This document shows, one piece after another, positions 50,601 through 58,328 of a DNA stretch of 64,000 nucleotides. Positions within the stretch are counted from its first letter, which is position 1. Every line of letters starts with the position of its first letter. This stretch comes from Parietichytrium sp. I65-24A (lineage: Eukaryota; Sar; Bigyra; Thraustochytrida; Thraustochytriidae). The notes under the pieces are model-generated. The model saw nothing but the letters and a program-made list of their open reading frames with translations, was not told the DNA's origin and made no database searches. The stretch is from positions 434,001-498,000 of the forward strand of contig BLSF01000016.1 of assembly GCA_012862575.1 (NCBI GenBank). Direction: 5' to 3'. The position numbers and the translations under genes were made by a program.

Positions 50601-51145
50601 CTACCGCAATGCCAACAATTTCGCCAACAAGATCGCCTACTGTTTCTCCAACGAAGTCGCCCACTGCTGCTCCTTCAGTCTCTCCAACCCCAAAACCGAG
50701 TGAGTCACCGACCTCGGAGCCAACCACATCGCCCACGAAGAGCCCAACTGGCTCCCCATCAAAATCTCCGACGGGAGCCCCAACGGCTTCTCCGACCCCA
50801 GAGCCAACGATGTCGCCAACCACTGCCACCCCGACAATGACGCCAACCACTGCCACCCCAACCTTGTCGCCTACCACTGCATCTCCGACTACGACAAAGT
50901 CTCCCACACTCCCACCTTCCACAGCCCAAGGAGCCGAGACCCCAACGAGTTCTACTGACTCCGGCAGCCTCACCGGCGCCGAAGACGAAAGTTCCAATAG
51001 TGGAGTGGTTATTGGCGGTGTTGTTGGTGGAATCGCAGCTCTTGGACTCGCAGGAGCTGGGGCTGCATACTTGATGCGCAAGCGTGCGCAGGATGCGGGA
51101 GTTGCCGCAATGGGCGCGCCTCAGGCAATCGAGCACATGTTGTGA
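47693..51145 (+). CDS. Membrane-anchored polysaccharide-deacetylase-like ectoenzyme (Agd3-like layout)
   Basis: A 1,150-residue protein in a strong start context (ACCATGG). Residues 1-38 are cytosolic and 39-61 form a hydrophobic anchor. A beta domain like CBM9/DOMON modules (YNNGYYYFMLEP) follows. Next comes a Rossmann-like segment (AAVVFSHD to YDVLVVPYLAYV), then a NodB-like region: R-V-D545-C-D547, G-S-H615-S-L-T-H619-P, AQPG, and WPIH762-D763. These fit the carbohydrate esterase pattern of a catalytic Asp, a metal Asp-His-His triad and a late His. A Ser-Pro-Thr stalk (965-1080) and a second membrane segment (about 1103-1128, then RKRA) close the protein. The order of carbohydrate-binding, amidotransferase-like and esterase domains resembles fungal Agd3 (CE18). 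The family match and substrate are inference. Paralogous to the gene at 58329. Confidence 0.75.
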   Translation: MAEVKEGSASPIEEDAASFPSIEDDGATTRKTIFGLSRWRVALGAVAVVAIAAIAGISASMVSGSEGESDVQYATLLDSAEWATKDKIYPSYDVVSSTSDIKVYGQYNNGYYYFMLEPISSVNYFTGTQILFLDLDQDKSTGHTLGTSEYAPTGTDLYLKATANGSGSCTIVEVYTGCTEAYAVSSGESCRTLVANLTLNTDFATSTAKVIEIKVSESNLLTWSGLSSLNGDIGVSAIFFYNNGPTGGVALPSSFLSEMILYKMTDTLPACTGTTSDVRAAVVFSHDVSRNFYDEKSYSNLFAAMQFQLMQAGVPHDRIYFETMLDVANICHYDVLVVPYLAYVNQTNWADLRRSMYFAVHYYGVGVVFAGDFGTVDADTKSPVEGDPYYLQQYLFGIEDASPVYMNASSNAVYVADTTVTSIFADRTMNEEVMNSTYANTFANMFIPATNTSFTVTTVATQYLVSHEGTGSVYNAILASQLSTANNPFGVRSGRVVQFSTIEVLANKDLVWRAVNWVLSGSTGLDADFGILLGRNPSIFVTRVDCDQSMFSDEVTYLYPDYTTVLTEWHDNYNHVASQYVNIGSSTDDFEYTDWTYSKSVYESWIALEHELGSHSLTHPHNISALTEAQLKIEFDDAQSYIMGNMSLSRLGTAQPGNPENIDTYYIVADYVKDTYWSSSYSGVGAGYPNAIGFATVSGLRAGEGDAENPGPVYIAPNMYFDFTVNEYWNKTPADATAFWQAQWDQYTKEYSNMPVIVWPIHDYGPTDWNDSTLTTFTKGKYTKEQFSNLIATVQKEDTEFLTLMQLSDRIRAFNKASLTLTENSTDVYIVSVPAVSGHSYGTMSVQLQTAGKVIDSVDGWYAYNDERIFLPRDAGSFTVRTATSTRSDAPTHISKLDMRMELISCSGDGIDLSFQVVGRGNVTVALYPEYGVKDIFEYTGATSVTRTGSTAVLNFKQNGTHTATVKVTPTAMPTISPTRSPTVSPTKSPTAAPSVSPTPKPSESPTSEPTTSPTKSPTGSPSKSPTGAPTASPTPEPTMSPTTATPTMTPTTATPTLSPTTASPTTTKSPTLPPSTAQGAETPTSSTDSGSLTGAEDESSNSGVVIGGVVGGIAALGLAGAGAAYLMRKRAQDAGVAAMGAPQAIEHML
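50588..50935 (+). repeat. Ser-Pro-Thr stalk coding repeat
   Basis: Tandem degenerate SPTxSPT units (MPTISPTRSPTVSPTKSPT and onward) encode an extended stalk that is probably heavily O-glycosylated. It lies between the catalytic part and the C-terminal membrane segment. Such PT/SPT stalks are common in stramenopile surface proteins. The secreted paralog lacks it entirely. Confidence 0.85.
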
Positions 51146-51516
51146 GGTATTGAACATTAATGTTTCTTGATTCTACGTCTTCTCCAAGTTGAGATCTCGT
51201 ACGTATGTAATCCAGTTTATGATATATAAGATAAATTTTTTCCCTATAAACAGAGTCTCGCGGGGCTATTTTTTACTTAATACGCCAAAAAAAGTTCCTC
51301 GACTTGACAACAACACTCCAAGTCTAACCAAGCTAGTTCAGCAACACAAAAATTCTTTCTCACTGTCAAGTCACGAACATAACTTTTGAGCAAGTCAATT
51401 TTCTCGAAATCTTCCAAGAGGATTATGGTTAGTCGGTCTGAAACACAAATCAATGCAATCTATGCCGTGCCGAAAAGGGGCTTTGAGCTTGCGGGCAGCG
51501 CAGCCCCATCTTGATC
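51146..51516. other. Convergent spacer
   Basis: 371 AT-rich bases between two 3' ends. No gene or structure was recognised. Confidence 0.6.
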
Positions 51517-52998
51517 TCAGAGCAACCGATTCACGCGAGCCAACACCAAGGCAATAGATGCAACTACAGCAACTTTCACAACACTAGAGTTGAAGACGCC
51601 TCCCAGGCTTGTCTCGTGTAATTCTTCGCTGTCGAATTGGGATTCCTGAAGATCCTCCTCGTCAGTGTCTAGTACAAAATTACCTGCGGCAAGGCTGTGC
51701 TTGCCGGTCAAGAGACGGGCAACCTGCACCGCAGAAGCCACCCCGCTCTCCTGCAGCGGGATGCGGCGACAGTTCCACGCCCCACAGAACCACACTCCAC
51801 CTTTGCCTTGTATTGTCTGGAGGTTGTCTACCGCCTCCAGAGACTCAAAAGTCATCACCGGGCGTTCAAAGGTGATAGGTTTTTCAACAACAAGCTTTGG
51901 GTCGACGTCTATGATCGGGTTCCAGGTCTGAAAAAGGTTTTTCTTGATTTCTGGGAAAGTGTCGTTCATCCAGATGGTGAACATGGACCCGCCTTCCGTG
52001 GTAGAAAATCCTGGAAGGACACCGATACTCATTGGCGCCCAGCGCTTAGGAGGCATCACGCGTTCATCGTGATGAATAACGACTTGGCTGGTCTCGTGAG
52101 GAAATGCGCGCAGCAGATCCAGCTCGTTCTGAGGAACGCCCTCCAGCAGGATTAGAGCATGATTGGCTTGCGTGGCCATGACAATATGGTCGAATTGCTG
52201 AGTCTTGGGTTCGCTTTCGAGCGTGTCGCGGTATGTCACCTTGGGCTTGCTCCCGGAACCGCCTCTCTGTACACGGTCAACATGAACCCCAAGCTTGCGG
52301 TCCACAACGTTGGCGCATAGGTGTTTAACTGCGTCCTGGGTGCCGTACTTGGTTCGGAACTGGCCATGGGTGCTCGACTTGAGGTAGAACTCCAACACAA
52401 GAACAGCGGGATAGTCCAAACAGCTTTTGTAAGAGCAAGTGCACACCATCGACAGAGCTGGCAGGAGCGCGCGGTAAACGAAGTTGTTTGACAACTTGAG
52501 GTGGTCTATGTAGTCCCTGAGTGTCATGGTGGCTACCTTCGGATCGTCAAAGTCTCGGCGCATGGCTTTCAAAAACCTGTAGCCGTCATAAACAATTTGC
52601 AGGGACATCCAAGGCCGCAGGAGGTCGATGTAAGGGAGGGCGTATCCCATAATACGAAGATCACGATCCACAGAAATGTAGGACGCGCTGTCCCCGACGA
52701 TGAACGCAGACCAAGCCCAGCTCCACGACTCGATTTCCACGCCGCTCGATCTGTACAGCTCCATCAGATTCGGGTAGTAAACTCTGCTGAACGACCTCGG
52801 CGGTGTGTTGAGCTTCATCATCTCGCCGTTCTTCATCTCCACGTTCACGCAGTGCGCGTCCATGCCCACCTCGCTCTGTTTTTCGAAGATGGTCACATCG
52901 TAGCCTTCCTTGCCCAACAGGAACGCGCACGACAGACCGGCGATGCCAGTTCCGATGATGGCCACCTGCCCTTTCGAGCTTTCCGAGCCGCTCTCCAT
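51517..52998 (-). CDS. FAD-dependent oxidoreductase of the amine-oxidase family (COG2907 type), tail-anchored
   Basis: A 493-residue flavoprotein. The FAD Rossmann motif VAIIGTGIAGLSCAFLLGKE starts near residue 11 and ends in the FEK acidic end. Family blocks follow: TPPRSFSRVYYPNLMELYRS, LLPALSMVCTCSY, MATQANHALILLEG, the TWNPI and FERPVMTFES segments, and the C-terminal flavin motif GVWFCGAWN with ESGVASAVQVA. Bacterial COG2907 genes usually sit beside cyclopropane-fatty-acid-synthase-like genes, and plants fuse the two, so a lipid-modifying role is possible but untested. A hydrophobic C-terminus (VVKVAVVASIALVLARV) suggests a tail anchor. The frame opens 26 codons upstream after a TAG with no ATG. 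That stretch (CGLWFVLFW) is hydrophobic, so a small upstream exon with a signal anchor is conceivable. Confidence 0.85.
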   Translation of the reverse strand: MESGSESSKGQVAIIGTGIAGLSCAFLLGKEGYDVTIFEKQSEVGMDAHCVNVEMKNGEMMKLNTPPRSFSRVYYPNLMELYRSSGVEIESWSWAWSAFIVGDSASYISVDRDLRIMGYALPYIDLLRPWMSLQIVYDGYRFLKAMRRDFDDPKVATMTLRDYIDHLKLSNNFVYRALLPALSMVCTCSYKSCLDYPAVLVLEFYLKSSTHGQFRTKYGTQDAVKHLCANVVDRKLGVHVDRVQRGGSGSKPKVTYRDTLESEPKTQQFDHIVMATQANHALILLEGVPQNELDLLRAFPHETSQVVIHHDERVMPPKRWAPMSIGVLPGFSTTEGGSMFTIWMNDTFPEIKKNLFQTWNPIIDVDPKLVVEKPITFERPVMTFESLEAVDNLQTIQGKGGVWFCGAWNCRRIPLQESGVASAVQVARLLTGKHSLAAGNFVLDTDEEDLQESQFDSEELHETSLGGVFNSSVVKVAVVASIALVLARVNRLL

Positions 52999-54450
52999 AC
53001 CGGCGACCGTTCCGTCACGGCTCTTCCAAAACAGCACAAACCACAAACCACAAACGCCGAGCGCCACGCTGGCCAACTAATTACTGGTCTATTCCGAGCA
53101 CCTCCACCGACTCAACAACCTTCGTGCTTTATACCTTTTTTGGTCGTACTTGGTATCTCTGCTGGCGGGTGTAGACAGGTGTTGCCGGGGTTGGGCAACG
53201 CCAGCGACTCTGAGACTCGCAGAGACAGAGACAGAGACACAGACACAGAGACAAAGTTAGAGAGTGGTGAGAGTGGAGAGTGGGAGAGAGTGCAAGTGGC
53301 ATGGCGTGCAATCAGGTACTCGAGCTATCTCGAGCTAACTCTCGCAATGATGTTGTTCATAGGTAGATAAATACTACCTTCGTGGTTGGTGCACGATGAC
53401 TAACTTTCCACTCACAGTTCACCTAGGGTCCACAGCTGTCAGGTTCATTGATCCCTTCGCGTTGCTCCTACTAATGGCGGGGAGAGTGCGGGGAGTAGGC
53501 TTCCTCCACCAATGCGCCACGAGTGCCAGGTACTATCTATCTATCTATCTATCAAGCATAGCTTATCGTAATCAGCAGTACCGAGTACCGTCTCTCAAGC
53601 CATGCGTGAAGAGCGTGAAGGTTGACATTGATTGACTGGGAATGAATGTCACTTCTCAGTGCGAGTTGGAATTCTTCGAAAAAGGCAACGAATCCCGACG
53701 CGAAGAAAGAAAGATAAGAAAGATAAGAAAGATAGGCGCAGTGCCGGACTGCGATGGTCTCAAAAGTTCAAAGTTTGCGCGATGCATTTCACTGGATCCG
53801 GTTTCGTGATCGTCATTGGAACCCACGACCTCGGAGATCTCGAGGATCGGGACCGATGTTGTGCTGCGCTGGGTACTCGAGTGCGAGATGAGAGTCTTTC
53901 TTTCGCTGAAGGAAAACAAGCAAGCTCCAAAAGATGTAGAGAGGGTTCTTTTGTTCAAAACCGAGTCAAGTGGCTTCGAGCCTTCACAATGGGCATTGGT
54001 CCGAAACCAGCAGCGGTCTCAGCGATGTGTATGAACAAAGTGAACAAAGAGGTTTCTACGGAAAGGGCAGGTCACTCAGGCTCAAAAGACTCGGAACCGA
54101 TCGGATCGTTCACAGCAAGAGCTTCTTTGGTGAAAACAAGAAACAAAGCCTGCTTCCTGAATCGCACATCCCACATCTCCCGCATCCTCCCGCGTGAACG
54201 GTCGCGAACGCGATGGTGCGGCCCCTAAGTGTAGCCTTAGTCGCTCGAACGCGACGTCGCGTGCGAGTGACTGCGGTCCAACCTACCGAAAGTGTAAACG
54301 TCTTGCGTCCTCCAAAGATCTGAGATCTGGCGTCGACTTGGTCGGGACTTGCGTTGCATCAATTTTTGTTTCCAGCAGAGCTCCGTTCGCGCCAAGTCGA
54401 GAGCTTATTTATAAAAATGCTTTGGAAAGGTGGCCGGTGGGTCACAACAA

Positions 54451-54473
54451 AGAAGAAGAAGAAGAAGAAGAAG
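54451..54473. repeat. GAA trinucleotide array
   Basis: Seven to eight perfect GAA units in the divergent spacer. Confidence 0.9.
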
Positions 54474-55283
54474 TAGGTGCAGATTGCCTCTCTGTCAGCT
54501 AGCGGCCATGCTGACAGTCAGTACTCGTACCTTCTGCGCTTGGCGTTGACACTTTGCCACCTGTTGCAACACAAATTTTTAGCTAACCCTGCTAACCCAT
54601 CGCAAACTGTTGTCTCTGTCAGCAAAGTGTGGAATTTGCAGAATTTAGAATGCCAGGCGGACAAGGTGGCCTCTTGGCGCAGGAGATACGCTTGCACGAC
54701 TTGAGCCATCGATGAGAACGAACTTTTGCAGAGTCAGCGTGTGGCCAGTGCGGCCAATGTGGTGTGGCGTTCGTGGCCCGCGGCTGGGAGCTACGAAGGC
54801 ATGCGGAGCGCTTCCAAAGCTTGCGAAGCTTGGATCACTTGCGAATGCGGTTCAAAGTTGCAGAGAATCTCACTGATCCCTTTGTTGCCGCGCGCGAGCT
54901 TTCTTCCTGTCTCGCGAAGGAGAATCTAAAATCGGTGGCAGAAATCCAAGGTGTAAGCCATTTGTGTAAGCACTTGGCACCTGGCTCGGCTTCGCGATGG
55001 GGGTGCATTCAGTTTTGCATCACGTGCTCTGGACTCCGCCACGCCACGCCACGCCCTGCAAAGTCAAAGTACTTTGCCTTTCATTTTTCAAGGTTATTTG
55101 TTCAACTTTAAAACTGACATTGAATGAAATTTTGTTCTGACATCGAATGAAATTTTGTTCAATTCTGGCAGTGAAGTCTGACTAGTCTGACAGCTTTACA
55201 TGCGCAGGGCGACCATTGGCGTCCATAGCCGGCGCAGTTGTCGCTAGATTGCTGTGATCGCTGTGAGAGGCCAGTCCTACAGC

Positions 55284-55329
55284 CCTCTCGCTCTCTCTCG
55301 CTCTCTCTCGCTCTCTCTCGCTCTCTCGT
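55284..55329. repeat. CTCTCTCTCG decamer array
   Basis: About four and a half tandem ten-base units. Confidence 0.9.
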
Positions 55330-55605
55330 TCTCTTCAACCATCTAAACTGAGCTGCGCTGAGCTGCCATAACCTTCGCCGGTTTGTTTCTCGCAAACGAG
55401 AACAGACTTCACAAGTCAGCATTCTCCACGGCAAGTGCATTTGCCTAAGGCCAACTTGCACTGCGATCAGCGCGATCATGGTACTTGGCGACCGCAAGAG
55501 CTGCAGGAAGTTACATACACTCTCTCCCTCTCTCCCTCACCGTCACCAACACAACACTAGCTGTGCCATGCTGTGCCGAAAAAAACGACAAGAGATTCGT
55601 CACCA

Positions 55606-55647
55606 TCTGACCAATCTGACCAATCTGACCAATCTAACCAATCTGGC
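55606..55647. repeat. ATCTGACCA nonamer array
   Basis: About four and a half tandem nine-base units, with two units altered at the end. Confidence 0.9.
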
Positions 55648-57965
55648 CATCGAAATACTCACTACTAAGTGTACCTCGCCAAGTTGAGGCTAAAGAAAAG
55701 AGAGACAACTTGATTGAAAAAAAAGCTTGCGCTCCACTACCTTTACCGTTCCGACGACTGCGCTCCGTAACACCGGGTGTGCGAGGCGCTGCGCTACGCG
55801 ACGGCGTAGCAGTTAGCTGCGAGAGGCAGCGAGGCAGCGAGACGAGAGGAGAAGTGAGGCGTTTATCTACGGGCATTCGAGAATTCGAGGGTTGGAGTTG
55901 ACTGAATTGGGTTCAAGTTGACAGTGAAATGATTCACCGGCAAGAGTTTACATGCGAAGAACACTTTTGCGCGCCAAGGAGAGGGAGGTGACTGACTCAC
56001 TTTGCAAAAACCGCATCATGATCATCATTATTTCGTCAGAAAGTCGGGGAAATCGTGCCGTGCTGGCAGTGTTTCTCCTCATCTCTCCTCGTTTCCGCAG
56101 CAAGAACGGGCGACACGAAGGAAGAGGACGTCGCGGGACAGAGAACAGTGAGAGGAGCTGTCAGGCTCGATGCTGTCCACAGACTTTTGCGTTACTCGAG
56201 TACTCCTACATGGACAATGTACAGCTCGGCTCGCAAGTTACAAATCCACACTCGCAGTCAATCGTTTGTTCTGTGCCATGTTTCATCACATTTTACATCG
56301 CACCCAAGACCTAATGACGAGTCAGAGCTTGAATGAAGCCCAAACTAAGGTATCCTGACCGGCAAATGGTTTGGAAGGAGTTGCAAGAACATGGATTACA
56401 TGGATTCATGGATACCGTGGACGATGCGAAACCTCGCAGTCGAGCACAGCAGGTACGAGTACTCACTGTACCAGGTTGGTTTTTTGTTTACTCTGTTGGT
56501 GCCCAGACGAAACGAAACTGCTAAGAACGATAAATGTAATTCTACGCATTATAAACACCAGACCAGCCTAGCAAGGCTGACAACTGTTGACGAGTTTTCA
56601 TTCATTCATTCATTCATTCATTCCATGTCGTTTAAATGAACATTCGCAGTCGACGACAGTCAGGTCGATTTGATTTTTCAAATTCCAACTTTCAAGTCAA
56701 AGTGATTCATGAGTGACGAGTGGGATCACAGTGATCACAGCCAGTCCACTTCACTGCAGTCCCTCTCTCTTCTCTCTCTCTCTCTCTCTTTCCGGACGCT
56801 TAGCTATGCTCAGCTAGCTAAGCTGACTGTGAGTGGCAAATTGTGAACTGAGATGATTTGGACCTACTAGTAATTCCGATAGCGTTAATACTGCACGCGT
56901 AGAGAGAGAGCAGCCGCGAATTGACGGAGCGTGCGTGGACTCTAATACACAATTATGCGTAACTCTAGAGTGCTACTTTCTAATCTGCACAAAACTACAC
57001 TGTACTCTGTACTCTAGCTCGCCTATACAAGCTATATCGAGACTAGACGAATCCATACGATGCGATGGATGTGTTCCGACTGCTACGAAGGAGGTGCTAC
57101 TCAGTGCTAGTGTTGTGAAATTGGCACTGAGATTCCCTACCGTAATGTCTAATTCTCTGTGTGACCTTGGAGCTAAAGCACAATAGAAAGAAGAAGGAGC
57201 GCAGTTTATTTTTTCAAGTTCGAAAATTTTTACCTTTCTACGCTGCACAAGTGTGCTGAGAGCCGAGCATTGTGAGTGCTATATGAGCAATAGTACCAGT
57301 GGTACTAATGCAGAGAGAGGTTGTTGGTTCAACTTGGCACGCTCCGGCCGGCACTTGGCAAGTGGACAAAGAAGATAGATTGAGATTGTTTCCAACTCAA
57401 CGTGATTAAAAAAACTCTATAAGTTAAATGAAATCTCTTTGCGGTCAAACGTGTCTGACGGACACTGACGGACGTCCCCAACTCAGAGGCCCGGGCTTTG
57501 GCTGGCGCAAGCTTCTCCAAGCTTCTCATCGAGGGTGGAGGATCGAGGATGGAGGAGACATGGTTTCAATTGAACTTGGACGTTGTGGGTTTCACAACCA
57601 ACAAAGACACCAACCAACCTAATTCGAGCCAGAAGCATCGATCATGAGATAAGTTCATCCAGTGCTCAGTACTCGTACCTCGTGCCGTGGACTCATTGCG
57701 TGGACATGGACGGAAGAGAGTAATGCAAAAGTACTGAGAACTGCGTGGTGCCAAGTAGGCCAGGTTTTGGCTGCGATGATGGCCCGCGATGAGACAATCT
57801 AGGCTGACCGGGAGCGCGGCCAATGGAGCAGTGCAATAGTGGAGCAGTGGACGTGGTGGAGGCAGAAAAAGTGACAACTTTGCGTATTTTGGTTGACAGT
57901 AGGTACTAGTGCGGCTGGCTGGCTGGCTGTGCATCCTTTAGCTAGTAGCGAGGGTGAGTGTGTGC

Positions 57966-58024
57966 GTGTGAGAGAGAGAGAGAGAGAGGAGAGAGGAAGA
58001 GAGGGAGAGGGAGGGAGGGAGATA
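57966..58024. repeat. GA / GGGA purine tract upstream of the secreted enzyme
   Basis: A GA run followed by GGGA units about 300-360 bases before the ATG at 58329, similar in type to the GA tract upstream of uS11. Confidence 0.85.
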
Positions 58025-58328
58025 GATGTGAGGAGGAAGAGGCCGTAGCGTGCAATAGGAAATGGAAACAAAGAGGTAAGTTTAGTGAGTGACGAGTGCA
58101 CTTGTGAATGAAGAGTTAGTTGGTTGCAAGTCGACACCATTCAATCCCACATTGCAAGTTGCGTCGAGGTTCCGTCTCGCAGCGCAGCACAAGCACGTGT
58201 CAGACACTCGAGAGCGCGGGCTCGCGGGAGTCAAGAAAAGGCAGGCATCCGACAGGACGCGCAGAGGAGAGCGCCACGCAGAGAGCTTGCGGCGCACTTT
58301 GCGGGGAAGCGTATAGGACGTTTTCGGC

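Larger units (their letters stand above)
52999..58328. promoter_or_regulatory. Large divergent spacer, flavoprotein / secreted deacetylase-like gene
   Basis: 5.3 kb without a recognised gene. It holds microsatellites (CTAT 53531-53556, GAA 54451-54473, CTCTCTCTCG 55284-55329, a nine-base ATCTGACCA array 55606-55647, CATT 56597-56623, CT 56766-56790, GA 57966-58024) and GTAC-centred palindromes. A protein-like open stretch near 54714-54954 is discussed in the findings. Confidence 0.6.

Noticed and set aside
53632-54228. 198-codon + strand frame in the flavoprotein spacer
   Set aside because: It has a TTG start and low-complexity Lys/Arg content from an AAGATA-type repeat, with no domain.
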